Positions 23,838 to 33,114 are shown, numbered from the stretch's first letter. The stretch: 64,000 bases of DNA from an uncultured Actinomycetes bacterium (GCA_937863385.1 CALMBW010000009.1:18592-82591); one strand, 5' to 3'. The notes: generated by a model from the sequence alone, not told the origin. Translations and numbers: made by a program.

Positions 23838-26186
23838 TTGAGAAGTAAACGCGTTCTAGCTTTCGTCGCGTGCATGGCGGCGATCGCGTTGATGGCACCG
23901 ACGGCGCAGGTTGGCGCCGAGCAGAAGCGAGGATCCAACAAGAGCCGCTTCGGCACGGATGTACGGGTCGGGGTCGATGACTCGGCTCTCTTCAAGGCCA
24001 AGGCTCTCAAGCTCGCAAAGATGAAGGCGCGTGCGCTGAACCGTCGAGCCGGTGGTGGTTCCGGTGGTTACAGCGTCGGTGACAAGCGATGGTGGCCGGC
24101 GTGGGATGACACCCTCGACTTCCCGGTCTACCTCAAGAAGTACAAGTTGCGCGACGTTGGGCGGCACATCGAGGTTTGGGTTGCCGCCGGCAAGACGCGC
24201 GACGGGATCTCGAAGGGCACCTGGTACCCGGAGGGCGACTGCCGCAACGACTACCCGGATCGCATCAAAGTTACGAACGCGCAGGTTGCGTACTTCATCA
24301 ACGAGTTCGAGACCAACATGTACCCGGTCGAGTCCGAGCTCTTCTCGGTTCCGCCGTCTCGCAACGGCGAGAACTCGGATGCAACATTGATCGTCGACAA
24401 GCCCAAGAAGGATTATGGGATCGGCAAGAACTACTACAAGGGCAAGGGCCGTCGCATCGTTACCCTGGTCGACAACGTTCGCGACCCACAGTTCTACGAC
24501 ACCGATGACAGTCAAGACATGTCACGTACCGCCGGCTTCTTCTCGGGCTACCTGAACGAGGCCACCGACCGCAACGTCATGACGATCGACTCGTGGAACT
24601 GGAAGTACGGCCTAGGTGCCAACCCTCCGACCAACCCGGTTCCGGGCAACGTGTGTGAGAGCGTCGTCGGTGACCCATTCCTCTACGAGGAAGTCTTCGC
24701 CCACGAGTACGAGCACCTGCTCGAGTACTACGCCGACCCCGATGGTGAGTTCTCGTGGATCGACGAGGGCATGGCCGACTTCGCAGCTTTCGCCACCGGC
24801 TACACCGACACGCTCCAGCAAGTCACCGACACGGACTGGGACGGTCACATCCAGTGCTTCCTCGGCAACATCCAGATGCAGAGCGACTCCAACCCCAACC
24901 CGCCCGACGACTGTGGTCCCGAGAACTCGCTGACATGGTGGGGAGACCAAGACGAGGACAACGAGATCGAGATCCTCGCCGACTACGGTGCAGCCTTCAT
25001 GATGCAGTTGATGTTGGCCGAGGAATACGGCCAGGAGGCCATCACGTTCCTGCACAACGACGCCCCCGACGGACTGGACGCGTTGCAGTCCTTGCTGGAT
25101 CGATTCGATCCCGGCACCACAGCCCGTCAGAAGATCCACCAGTGGGCAGTCATGGCCGCGCTCGACGGCGTGATCGATGACGGCGCCGTCGTCAACGGCG
25201 GTAACGCTCAGGACTATCAGGTGGACGCCTTGAACGCCTACATGGATTGGACCGTCGAGGACGCGTACTCGTGGCCGGGGGCTCCGCCCAACGGTTCGGA
25301 CTACGTGCGAGCCCGTCACGCCAACGGAACCTATCTAAATGCAAGCGAGATCGACAAGATCGAGTTCATAGGCGCCAAAGAGTTCGATCCCAGTCCTACC
25401 GAGTGGGTCGAAGACACCCCCGCCGATTGGACAGGTGGTTCGACGCTGTACTCGACCGCAGCTCCTGAGGAATTCGACTCGGCCATCGCTCGTGAGGTCA
25501 CCGTTCCACAAGGCAACGCAACGTTGACCTTCGACACGAAGTTCGACACCGAGTACCAGTGGGACTTCGGGTTCGTGCAGGTTTCCAACGATGGCGGCCA
25601 GACCTGGACATCACTGGCGAACGAGCTGACCACTTCGGAATATGCCGACGGCGCGTATCCGACCGTGCAGTCCAACGTTCCTGGTTTCACCGGCGAGTCG
25701 GGCGTCGCTGCGTCCGAGCAGGTCACCGATCCCGAGATGGCGCAGTGGGTCTCGACGAGCTTCAGCCTGGCGGACTACGCGGGTCAGACCGTCTGGTTGT
25801 CGTTCCGTTACGTAACGGACTGGGCTTTCCAGGACTCGGGATTCTGGGTCGACAACGTCGTCGTCGGTGACACGACGATCTCTGAGGGCGACGACCTCGA
25901 GCAGTGGAGTTCCCTGACCGAAGTGAACCCCGCCGACGTCCAGGGCTTCACGGTTCAGCTCGTCACTTACACCGACGATCGCACCCAGGCTTGGGTGGGC
26001 GAGCTCCCATTGGACGCGAACTTCGAAGGTTCGCTGTCGGGGGCCGAGCTCGACGCCGTAATCGGAACGTCCCCCAACACCACGGTGCTGGTCTTGGTGA
26101 TGTTCGACGAATCGACCGAGGAGATCTTCGAGTACGCGCCTTACGAACTGAGGGTGGACAACCACCTCCAGCCCGGGGGCGAGTAA
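23838..26186 (+). CDS. Secreted HEXXH zinc metalloprotease (immune-inhibitor-A/M6-like)
   Basis: A 782-aa secreted protein with a TTG start 9 nt after a strong GGAGGGGG ribosome-binding sequence and a signal peptide (RVLAFVACMAAIALMAPTAQVGA). The catalytic motif is HEYEH (residues 289-293) with a downstream WIDEGMADF (Glu310), as in gluzincins; the overall layout, including FLHNDAPDGLDALQSLL, resembles secreted M6/immune inhibitor A-like peptidases. The C-terminal half (from about residue 530) has a beta-sandwich resembling the MAM/VCBS-like domain that ends such enzymes (NATLTFDTKFDTEYQWDFGFVQVSNDGGQTW). It lies between selA and selB, and a terminator follows it. Target proteins are unknown. 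Confidence 0.8.
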   Translation: MRSKRVLAFVACMAAIALMAPTAQVGAEQKRGSNKSRFGTDVRVGVDDSALFKAKALKLAKMKARALNRRAGGGSGGYSVGDKRWWPAWDDTLDFPVYLKKYKLRDVGRHIEVWVAAGKTRDGISKGTWYPEGDCRNDYPDRIKVTNAQVAYFINEFETNMYPVESELFSVPPSRNGENSDATLIVDKPKKDYGIGKNYYKGKGRRIVTLVDNVRDPQFYDTDDSQDMSRTAGFFSGYLNEATDRNVMTIDSWNWKYGLGANPPTNPVPGNVCESVVGDPFLYEEVFAHEYEHLLEYYADPDGEFSWIDEGMADFAAFATGYTDTLQQVTDTDWDGHIQCFLGNIQMQSDSNPNPPDDCGPENSLTWWGDQDEDNEIEILADYGAAFMMQLMLAEEYGQEAITFLHNDAPDGLDALQSLLDRFDPGTTARQKIHQWAVMAALDGVIDDGAVVNGGNAQDYQVDALNAYMDWTVEDAYSWPGAPPNGSDYVRARHANGTYLNASEIDKIEFIGAKEFDPSPTEWVEDTPADWTGGSTLYSTAAPEEFDSAIAREVTVPQGNATLTFDTKFDTEYQWDFGFVQVSNDGGQTWTSLANELTTSEYADGAYPTVQSNVPGFTGESGVAASEQVTDPEMAQWVSTSFSLADYAGQTVWLSFRYVTDWAFQDSGFWVDNVVVGDTTISEGDDLEQWSSLTEVNPADVQGFTVQLVTYTDDRTQAWVGELPLDANFEGSLSGAELDAVIGTSPNTTVLVLVMFDESTEEIFEYAPYELRVDNHLQPGGE

Positions 26187-26218
26187 CACCTGCAGTAAGT
26201 AGCAGGCAAGGAGTATCT

Positions 26219-26244
26219 GAGGGGGCCGGGTGACCGGCCCCCTC
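26219..26244 (+). terminator. Terminator of the HEXXH metalloprotease gene
   Basis: Perfect 11-bp stem GAGGGGGCCGG / CCGGCCCCCTC closed by a GTGA tetraloop, 33 bp past the stop codon at 26186. No T-run follows, as is common in high-GC actinobacteria. Confidence 0.65.
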
Positions 26245-26279
26245 ACTCGCGCCGGGGCGAACAATGGAGAACTCGGTGT

Positions 26280-26490
26280 GGGTTGGGAGCGGAGGACCTC
26301 GACCGTTCGCCTCAGACCAGCGGATGCTTCGGCGTGGTGCCCGGCACGGGACACCCGATGGGAGATACCTCCGCTCACCCATCAACCCAAGCTCAGACTA
26401 CGACGGTCGCCGCTATCGGGCAATGGCCTGGGAAGCAAACCACCCAGCGGAGCGCGGAAAGAGCGGCCGGGGGCGATCGGCCGCTCTTTC
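26280..26490 (+). ncRNA. Candidate structured RNA ending in a terminator
   Basis: The ends pair over a long range: GGGTTG (26280-26285) with CAACCC (26383-26388) and GAGCGGAGG (26287-26295) with CCTCCGCTC (26368-26376). Inside lies a neat hairpin GGTGCCCG-GCA-CGGG-A-CACC. A terminator-like hairpin closes the region at 26457-26490. I compared it by eye with tRNA-Sec, SRP RNA, RNase P, 6S and common riboswitches and saw no match. Either strand could be the transcript; the plus strand is favoured only by the terminator. It might also be a leader of the hydrolase gene at 26723. Confidence 0.35.
26457..26490 (+). terminator. Terminator-like hairpin after the candidate RNA
   Basis: Perfect 13-bp stem GAAAGAGCGGCCG / CGGCCGCTCTTTC with an 8-nt loop. 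The stem ends in CTTTC, a short pyrimidine run. The nearest known gene upstream already has its own terminator, which points to a separate transcript. Confidence 0.55.
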
Positions 26491-26722
26491 AGTACGAGAT
26501 CGCTGCTCAGGACGGGGAGCGAGCGTCTCCGTTTACGACCCCCCAAGACACCGCAAGGTCTTCTTCACTATCGGCCGCAGATGACTAGTCCTTTAGGGCT
26601 AGACCCATAAGTTTCTTCGCGCTCTTCGGCGGGCGATGCTGTGTCCTGGATGGATACGCGGATGGCTACGTGCCCGGCGAAAGGCGGGAGGGGCCATCTG
26701 GCTGGCGGCGAACCCTTACGCC

Positions 26723-28450
26723 ATGAGGCTCCTTGGTCGCGTCTTCGTTTCTGCATGCCTGATCGGCGCGCTCGCGCTGGGGGCTACGACGGCGACGGCT
26801 CGGCCCTCGACGTCCTCTTTCTCCGAAACCCCCAGATCACCGATGGAGCGACGGGCCCGGCCGGACATGGACATCTTGGATCCGGTGCGGTTCGAGCTCG
26901 ACGATGCGGTCACGGGGCACCGGTTGATCACCGCTCGCGATGGGATCACCTCGCTTGCGGTCGATGTGATCCGGCCCGATACGAACGAGAAGGTGCCGAC
27001 GATCTATCTACAGTCGCCCTACTACAACACCGTTGGGCGCGGCTACCTGCACGAGACGAAGACACCTTGGGGATTGGGTGGGACGCCCGCCGATCCGAGC
27101 GTTCCCTTTCCCGAGTGGTACGACGAATTCTTCGTCGAGCGCGGCTACGCGGTGGTCATGTCCGACATGCGCGGGACGCGCAACTCATCTGGGTGCCAGG
27201 TATACGGGGGCCGCGAGGAAGCGACGGACGCGGTCGACGTCATCGAATGGATCGCCGCGCAAGAGTGGAGCAACGGCAAGGTTGGGATGACCGGAGGCAG
27301 CTACGACGGAACCGTTGCGATCGCTGCGGCATCAGAGGCCCCAAAAGCACTCAAAGCCATCATCCCGATCCGCGCGATCGACCGCTGGTACGACTATCAC
27401 TTCTTCAACGGCGTGCAGTCGTCACAGCATCTGCTGACCCCTTGGAACTTCACAACCCTGACAACCGTTCAGGACAACCAGAATTCGTTGCCCGACGACA
27501 CGCTATTCCCCCTACATGTGATCGAGCGCAAGGCATGCGCGGCGTCGCTCGGTGCTTTGGTGTCGGCGCAGTACTCGACGCCGTACCAGGATTCGACCTC
27601 GCAGTTCTGGGCCGAGCGCGACTGGCTCCGTAACGTCAAGGACTTCAAGGCTGCGACCTTCATCATCCATGGGCTCAACGACACCAACGTCAAGACCACC
27701 AACGCCTCCAACCTTTGGAGCGCGCTGCCAAAGACCGTCGAGAAGAAGCTCTGGTGGGCACGGATGGGCCACGCCGATCCCAAACAACCGGAACCCGGTG
27801 GCGAGCTGAACTTCCCTTTCGATGAGCGCTTCGTCGATGCGACCCATCGGTGGTTCGCTCAGTTCCTCAAGGGGATCGACACCGGGATCTTGACCGAGCC
27901 GCGCGTGTCGGTTCAGGACTCGGACGGGAACTGGCGCGATCAGGCGCAGTGGCCCCCGGCGGGACGCGATGTGAGCTTCGGTGTCGATGGCGACAGGCTG
28001 GTGGAAGGTTCGGGGAAAGGAAAGGTCACCTACGGACGCTCCACGGTCACGGTCGAGTCCCAGCCCTTGGAGAGCGACCTGCATCTGGCGGGTGAGGCAT
28101 ACATGAGGTTCGCCTACTCGTTGGAGCAAGGTGGCGACACCACGTTCGCTTACCGCCTCGAAGACGTAGGCCCCAAGGGGGCGGTAGAGATCACGTCTGC
28201 TTACGCCCGGGGCGCCTACCGGGACGACATCGCAAAACGGGGGCCGAGCTACCCCACCCTGCCGGCGCTTCACCTGCCCGGGCAGCGGTACCGGATCGCG
28301 TTCCCCTTCTTGCCACAGGACTACGTCGTACCTGCCGGTCACCGATTGCGTTTGGTGATCGCAGCAGATGATGGACGGATCTTGGGAGACTCGGGGCCGG
28401 GATCGGTCACGCTCTACCGGCCCACACTGGTCATCCCCGTCGCTCGCTAA
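26723..28450 (+). CDS. Secreted CocE/NonD-family hydrolase (paralog 1)
   Basis: A 575-aa alpha/beta-hydrolase. I start it at the ATG at 26723, directly before a signal peptide (LLGRVFVSACLIGALALGATTATA). Blocks of the X-Pro dipeptidyl-peptidase/CocE family are clear: VIRPDTNEKVPTIYLQSPYYN, MSDMRGTRNSSG, the nucleophile elbow GGSYDG, FIIHGLNDTNVK (acid region) and ARMGHADP (catalytic His), followed by a C-terminal jelly-roll domain (QPLESDLHLAGEAYMRF ... YVVPAGHRLRLVI). It should cleave esters, amides or proline peptides outside the cell; the substrate is unknown. A related enzyme lies at 33471-35291. Confidence 0.85.
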   Translation: MRLLGRVFVSACLIGALALGATTATARPSTSSFSETPRSPMERRARPDMDILDPVRFELDDAVTGHRLITARDGITSLAVDVIRPDTNEKVPTIYLQSPYYNTVGRGYLHETKTPWGLGGTPADPSVPFPEWYDEFFVERGYAVVMSDMRGTRNSSGCQVYGGREEATDAVDVIEWIAAQEWSNGKVGMTGGSYDGTVAIAAASEAPKALKAIIPIRAIDRWYDYHFFNGVQSSQHLLTPWNFTTLTTVQDNQNSLPDDTLFPLHVIERKACAASLGALVSAQYSTPYQDSTSQFWAERDWLRNVKDFKAATFIIHGLNDTNVKTTNASNLWSALPKTVEKKLWWARMGHADPKQPEPGGELNFPFDERFVDATHRWFAQFLKGIDTGILTEPRVSVQDSDGNWRDQAQWPPAGRDVSFGVDGDRLVEGSGKGKVTYGRSTVTVESQPLESDLHLAGEAYMRFAYSLEQGGDTTFAYRLEDVGPKGAVEITSAYARGAYRDDIAKRGPSYPTLPALHLPGQRYRIAFPFLPQDYVVPAGHRLRLVIAADDGRILGDSGPGSVTLYRPTLVIPVAR

Positions 28451-28486
28451 CGCGATATAGACGCGAGGGGGTGCCAACAACAGGCT

Positions 28487-28536
28487 TGGCCTCCTCAGCC
28501 GCTGGACACCCCACCTCCGGCGCTCTGAGGAGGCCA
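28487..28536 (+). terminator. Inverted repeat after the CocE-type gene
   Basis: Perfect 12-bp arms TGGCCTCCTCAG / CTGAGGAGGCCA separated by 26 nt, 37 bp past the stop codon at 28450. It probably ends the hydrolase transcript before selB. No T-run follows. Confidence 0.5.
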
Positions 28537-28623
28537 CCCACCTTCAGCAAGAAACAGCACTGCACGTAGCCGCGGGACCCTGCATCGCGGCATCCGGTCA
28601 TGTGGGGCCGCGGGCGTGGGACT

Positions 28624-28629
28624 TATCGT
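28624..28629 (+). promoter_or_regulatory. Candidate -10 element of a leaderless promoter
   Basis: TATCGT lies 6 nt before the selB ATG at 28636, with no Shine-Dalgarno sequence between. Confidence 0.45.
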
Positions 28630-28635
28630 TTGACG

Positions 28636-30465
28636 ATGCACGTACTTGGAACCGCTGGTCATGTCGACCACGGAAAGTCCACCCTGGTGCGGTCGCTCAC
28701 CGGGATCGATCCCGACCGCCTGGCCGAGGAACGACAGCGTGGACTGACGATCGACCTTGGCTTCGCATGGTTGATGCTGCCTTCGGGCAGAGAGGTTGGC
28801 GTCGTGGACGTGCCGGGTCACGAACGGTTCATCTCCAACATGCTCGCGGGGGCCGGCGGGATCACTGCTTGTCTCTTCGTCGTTTCCGCCAGTGAGGGCT
28901 GGATGCCCCAGTCGACCGAACACCTGGCGATCCTGGACCTACTCGGCATCGAGCACGGAGTTGTGGCGCTTACCAAAGCGGACCTGGTCGACGCCGGGCG
29001 TCTCGCGCGGATGGAAGCTTCGGTGCGAGAGCGGCTGGCTCCAACCGGACTGCATGATGCGCCGATCGTCGCGGTGTCTGGGGTCGATGACACCGGACGC
29101 TCCGAGCTACTGACAGTGCTAGACGAGATGTTGTCTCGGGCACCGGTGCCCCCAGCGCATGGTTCGCCACGGATGTGGGTGGATCGTGCCTTCGCGGTGT
29201 CAGGGGTGGGAACCGTCGTTACCGGAACGGTGGCTCGGGGACGTTTCGAGTTGGGCGGGGCGGTCGAGGTACTGCCGGGTGGAGCGACCGCCCGTATACG
29301 AGCGCTGCAGTCTCACAAGAAAAAGGTCGATTCGATAGCAGCGGGTACCCGGGCCGCCATCAATCTCATCGGTATCTCTGGCTCCCAACTCCGTGGGCGC
29401 GCCGTCGTGGGGGCCGGGTGGCATTGCACCAACACGGTGGATGTGATGCTGCAGGTGCCGGTGCGGGAGCTAGGGGGTGTTGGGATCGAGGCTCGCGGTG
29501 CGCACCTTCTTTACGTCGGTTCGGCCAGCACCCCGGTTCGGGTGAGACCCCTCGATCGTGACCGCGTGGAACCCGGCTCGAGCGCTCCGGCCACCCTCTA
29601 CCTTTCCGAGGGGCTGCCTCTGAGGGCTGGGGACAGGATGGTGATCCGCGATTCGGGGCCGGGCATCACCGCAGCAGGCGCCACGGTGTTGGATCCGGCC
29701 CCCCCAGCAACTCGCCGCCGAGATCGTGCGCGGATCGAGACACTGCTGCAACTTGCCGGGTGCGCAAGTGTCGCCGAGCGGCTCGGCGTGCTGGTTGACT
29801 CGGAAGGTGACCTCGCGATCTCAGACGCCCGGTGGCGGGCGGGAGTCGTTGGCGACGAGGAAGTCACGCTCCCTTCGGACATGAAGGTGCTCGGCGACCG
29901 CTACGTCTCACTGCAAAGACTGCACGAGTTAGAGCAGCTCGTCATGGATGCCGTTACCACTCACCATGCCGATCATCCGGGCGAGCGGGGGCTTGGCCGC
30001 GAGGTCGTGCGGTCGGCCACCGGGCTCGAAAGGGCCGCCTTCGATGCACTCGTGCACTCGCTGGGTCTAGCCGGAACCGAAACGCTCGCGCTGGCTTCAC
30101 ATTCGCCGGCATTGCCTCCCGAGTTGCGCGCTCAAGCAGACGCGCTGCTGGCGCGCTTGGCGAACTCGGCCTTCGAACCACCGCTCGCTGCACAACTCCA
30201 GGTCAGCGATGAGCTGCTGCGCGCATTGGTCACCTCCGGCGAGATCGTCCGGGTAGGGACCTTCTATCTGGACGCCGGCCATGCACAGCGGGCACGACAG
30301 ATCGTGCGGGATGAGATCAAGGCTGCCGGTCCCGTGACCGTCTCTAAGATCCGGGACCTTCTCGGAACCACGCGCAAGTACGCGGTGCCACTGTCGGAGT
30401 GGCTCGATGACACCGGTGCGACGATCAGGCGGGGAGATCTTCGCCACCTCGGTCCACAGGGATAG
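28636..30465 (+). CDS. selB: Selenocysteine-specific translation elongation factor
   Basis: A 609-aa GTPase that brings Sec-tRNA(Sec) to UGA codons followed by a SECIS element. The start is the ATG at 28636, directly before the G1 block GTAGHVDHGKSTL; GLTIDLGFAWL is the switch I region, DVPGHE is G3 and TKADL is G4. Residues about 175-340 form the EF-Tu-like beta-barrels, and the C-terminal 250 residues include winged-helix domains (for example LLARLANSAFEPPLAAQL and YAVPLSEWLDDTGATIRRGD) that bind the mRNA hairpin. With selA upstream it indicates selenoprotein synthesis. It ends in a convergent intergene carrying the palindromic element. Confidence 0.95.
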   Translation: MHVLGTAGHVDHGKSTLVRSLTGIDPDRLAEERQRGLTIDLGFAWLMLPSGREVGVVDVPGHERFISNMLAGAGGITACLFVVSASEGWMPQSTEHLAILDLLGIEHGVVALTKADLVDAGRLARMEASVRERLAPTGLHDAPIVAVSGVDDTGRSELLTVLDEMLSRAPVPPAHGSPRMWVDRAFAVSGVGTVVTGTVARGRFELGGAVEVLPGGATARIRALQSHKKKVDSIAAGTRAAINLIGISGSQLRGRAVVGAGWHCTNTVDVMLQVPVRELGGVGIEARGAHLLYVGSASTPVRVRPLDRDRVEPGSSAPATLYLSEGLPLRAGDRMVIRDSGPGITAAGATVLDPAPPATRRRDRARIETLLQLAGCASVAERLGVLVDSEGDLAISDARWRAGVVGDEEVTLPSDMKVLGDRYVSLQRLHELEQLVMDAVTTHHADHPGERGLGREVVRSATGLERAAFDALVHSLGLAGTETLALASHSPALPPELRAQADALLARLANSAFEPPLAAQLQVSDELLRALVTSGEIVRVGTFYLDAGHAQRARQIVRDEIKAAGPVTVSKIRDLLGTTRKYAVPLSEWLDDTGATIRRGDLRHLGPQG

Positions 30466-30507
30466 AGAACCGAGACCGGGAGCCGGGCTCATGCCTGGTT
30501 TCCGCTG

Positions 30508-30556
30508 TTTTTCGCGCGCAAAGCGCGTTGGATATGCGCGTGATCCTTCGGTAAAA
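30508..30556. repeat. Palindromic intergenic element, copy B
   Basis: CGCGCGCA, then 36 nt ending in CCTTCGGTAAAA, at the same spacing as in the copy at 11903-11952. The arm GCGCG...CGCGC can pair. It ends exactly at the stop codon of the minus-strand gene at 30557. Confidence 0.6.
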
Positions 30557-31735
30557 CTATTCGCCTTGGAGGGGGTCTCCGTGGACCACCGTCCCTCCCA
30601 CCATGTCCATCGAGGGCAGCGGCCGCACTCCTTCCTTCAATTCCGTAACGAGTGAATCGACCACTGCCGAGAGGTCGTGGGTGCGGCCGAAGACCTCTCG
30701 CTGGCGGGTTGCGGACGTGCCTCGATCCAAGATCGAGTTCACGCGCAACAGGTCATCGCGGCAGCCGAGACGCTCGGCGATCGGTTCGAGGATCTCGACC
30801 ATGTCACCCAAGCTGCGGCGCAGCGACATGAGGTTCCCTTCCTCGTCGCGGATGATCTCGGCTTCGAGCCCATATCGGGCCGCGCGCCACTTGTTCTCGC
30901 GGATGGTCCAGGCCCGGTGCGTAGGCAGGTCCAGTCCGGAGTTGTAGCGCTCGCCCAACCACACGACCAGCGACTGCGTCATCGCAGTGATCGCGCACAG
31001 CTCGTCGAGGGTGGGGATGCCGTCGCAGATGCGTGATTCCAGCGTTCCGAAACCGGGATGCGGCCTGATGTCCCACCACACCTCACGGATCGAGCGGATC
31101 GTTCCTGCACCGATCAAAGTCCGCATGAATCGCTGGAACTGCCCCCAGTTCTCCATCTGGTACGGGAGGCCGGCCGTCGGAAGCGACTCGAAGATCTTGC
31201 TGCGGATCGAGGCGAGTCCCGTGTCGCGTCCTTGCCAGAACGGCGACGACGAGCTGAGCGCGAGGAAGTGCGGGATGAACGTCCCGAGAGCGTTGGATAC
31301 CGCTATCGCCTCTTCACCCGAACGCACGCCGACGTGCACGTGAACCCCGAAGATCAACAGACGGCGCGCCGTCCATTGACAGTTCTCGATCAAACGGTGG
31401 TAGCGAGGGTCGGGCGAAACGGTCTGGTCGGTCCACGACGAGAACGGGTGTGTCCCGGTGCAGATGACCCGGTAGCCCTGATCCTCGGACGCCTCGATAA
31501 GTTGCTCGATCTTGGCGCCGAGCTCGGCCCGCACCTCTCCGACGTTCTGACAAACATCGGTGATGACTTCGATCGTGCACTCGAGCAACTCGTGCTTGAA
31601 CCACTTGTCGTCGAGATTCGGCAGGATCTTGGTCGCAGCCGTGTCGGTGGCTAAGGCCCCGGATTCATCGACGATCTGGCATTCGATCTCGACCCCCAGG
31701 GTCGGCTTGTCGGAACCGTTGAAAACGATGTTCAC
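30557..31735 (-). CDS. GCS2-family carboxylate-amine ligase (YbdK/EgtA-like)
   Basis: A 392-aa glutamate-cysteine ligase-like enzyme. I start it at the GTG at 31735 after AAGGGGGA, because the family begins at FNGSDKPTLGVEIECQIVD. Other GCS2 blocks are CTGTHPFSSW, GVHVHVGV, LALSSSSPFWQGRDTGLAS and WDIRPHPGFGTLESRICDG. The reaction would be ATP-dependent joining of an amino acid carboxylate to an amine, as in gamma-glutamylcysteine formation, but the amino substrate is not fixed by sequence; EgtA and YbdK have different roles. The GTG overlaps the stop codon of the MFS gene by GTGA, so the two are translationally coupled. Confidence 0.85.
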   Translation of the reverse strand: MNIVFNGSDKPTLGVEIECQIVDESGALATDTAATKILPNLDDKWFKHELLECTIEVITDVCQNVGEVRAELGAKIEQLIEASEDQGYRVICTGTHPFSSWTDQTVSPDPRYHRLIENCQWTARRLLIFGVHVHVGVRSGEEAIAVSNALGTFIPHFLALSSSSPFWQGRDTGLASIRSKIFESLPTAGLPYQMENWGQFQRFMRTLIGAGTIRSIREVWWDIRPHPGFGTLESRICDGIPTLDELCAITAMTQSLVVWLGERYNSGLDLPTHRAWTIRENKWRAARYGLEAEIIRDEEGNLMSLRRSLGDMVEILEPIAERLGCRDDLLRVNSILDRGTSATRQREVFGRTHDLSAVVDSLVTELKEGVRPLPSMDMVGGTVVHGDPLQGE

Positions 31736-33114
31736 GTTTGTCCCCCTTCGGCGTCCTCGTTGAACCCTACCCGTGAGCGAACCGAGTGACGCCCGAAGGT
31801 GTAGATGATCGCTATCGCATTGGCCACCAGCCCCACGGCGATCATCCCGCCCGACCCGGGCAAGGCAAAGACGAGCGGCACCAGCCCACCGGCTACCCAC
31901 GCGAGTTGCAGCATCGACTCGAAGCGCGCGAACGCCCATCCACGTCCGGCCTCGGGTGTCTCTCGTTGCACGATCGCATCGAAGGCAACCTTGGCCGCTC
32001 CGCTTGCAAGACCGAACGCGAACACGAGTGCTCCGGCACTGATAGGCGTGAACCAGCGGCCCACCACGACGGCGGTAAGACCGGCCCCCACGAGGCCGGC
32101 AACGATGATTCCCTCTTCTTTCAACGAGCGGCGGAGCCGCGGAGCCGCCAGCGCTCCGGCCAGCGAACCGAACGCGGCCGCACCGACCAACAGGCCCAGA
32201 CCTACGGTTCCGAAATCATCGCGACGCAAGGCGAACGCGAGATGAAAGACCAAGAAGCCGACGAGCATGCGCATCCCGGCGGTAGCGAACACTGCCTGGC
32301 GCATGCTGACCCGGCGCGCTTTGGCCTTGGCGTCGGCGGTCTCCGAGTCGGGGCGACGGCCCTTCGAAGCAGGAAGTCGCAGGGCCGGAATGATGCCGGC
32401 GTAATAGATGCAGGCGGCGAAGATCAGCTCCGTCGCGACACCCGGCCACTTGATCAACGCTATCCCGGGGATACCGACGATCATCCCGGCGATGGCCGAG
32501 GTTCGGGACAGGGCCGAGTTCGCTTTCACCAGGGTGTCACCGGTCGGAACCAGACCGGGCAGCACGGCCCCCCTGACGATCAGCGCGGCACGGCTCAACA
32601 ACAGAACGCCGAAGGCGAGCGGGAACAGGAACAGCGAATCGAGCCGGGTCGCAAGCAGCCACGTCAAAGTGGCCCGTCCCGCCGAAGAGCCCACCATCAC
32701 CCACTTCAGGCTGCCCCGATGCCGATCGAGCAACCTCGCCAGCAACGGCGAGACGATCGCGAACGGAGCCACCGTCAGGGCCAGGTACAACGCCACCCGG
32801 CCCCGCGCCGTCGTCTCGGGGATCGAGAAGAACAGCGTCGTCGACAGGGCCAGCGCCAGCAGCGCATCTCCAGCGGCACCCAGGGATTGATAACGGAGCA
32901 AGCGGCCGAACTCCGGGGTGGTGGCAGGGGTCCGAGCCCGCTTGATCGCCCGGCGCATGGCGATTCGAACGAGGGGTTCCTCGTCGTCGGGGGGCTGAGG
33001 TCGCCTGGTCCGCTCCACGGTCTGAGACCCTACGCTCGCCCGGTCCTCTCCACGGTCGGAGGGCCCAGGCCGGGCGGAGGCAACAGAGTTCCGGGGGTCG
33101 TTGCCTATCCGCAC
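31732..33114 (-). CDS. MFS-type membrane transporter
   Basis: A 460-aa protein with a 65-residue polar N-terminus and some 10-12 membrane segments (for example YLALTVAPFAIVSPLLARLLD and GMIAVGLVANAIAIIYTF). The loop LLDRHRGSLKWVM has the basic signature between helices 2 and 3 of major facilitator proteins. The region is more like the drug/metabolite exporter-type MFS with DUF-like symmetry (RGAVLPGLVPTGDTLVKANS) than sugar symporters. Coupling by GTGA to the carboxylate-amine ligase suggests export or import of the product or substrate of that enzyme. The start could lie further in (about position 32965), shortening the N-terminus. Confidence 0.75.
   Translation of the reverse strand: MRIGNDPRNSVASARPGPSDRGEDRASVGSQTVERTRRPQPPDDEEPLVRIAMRRAIKRARTPATTPEFGRLLRYQSLGAAGDALLALALSTTLFFSIPETTARGRVALYLALTVAPFAIVSPLLARLLDRHRGSLKWVMVGSSAGRATLTWLLATRLDSLFLFPLAFGVLLLSRAALIVRGAVLPGLVPTGDTLVKANSALSRTSAIAGMIVGIPGIALIKWPGVATELIFAACIYYAGIIPALRLPASKGRRPDSETADAKAKARRVSMRQAVFATAGMRMLVGFLVFHLAFALRRDDFGTVGLGLLVGAAAFGSLAGALAAPRLRRSLKEEGIIVAGLVGAGLTAVVVGRWFTPISAGALVFAFGLASGAAKVAFDAIVQRETPEAGRGWAFARFESMLQLAWVAGGLVPLVFALPGSGGMIAVGLVANAIAIIYTFGRHSVRSRVGFNEDAEGGQT

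Larger units (their letters stand above)
26187..26722 (+). other. Gene-free region of 536 bp with two hairpins and a candidate RNA
   Basis: No credible coding frame. It contains the terminator of the metalloprotease gene (26219-26244), a long base-paired element (26280-26388) and a second terminator (26457-26490). The rest, 26491-26722, shows nothing I recognise; it holds the promoter of the CocE-type hydrolase gene. Confidence 0.6.

Noticed and set aside
26280..26395. tRNA-Sec (selC) in the gap between selA and selB
   Set aside because: The long stem looked like an acceptor arm, but there is no GTTC T-loop and no TCA anticodon in a proper loop on either strand.
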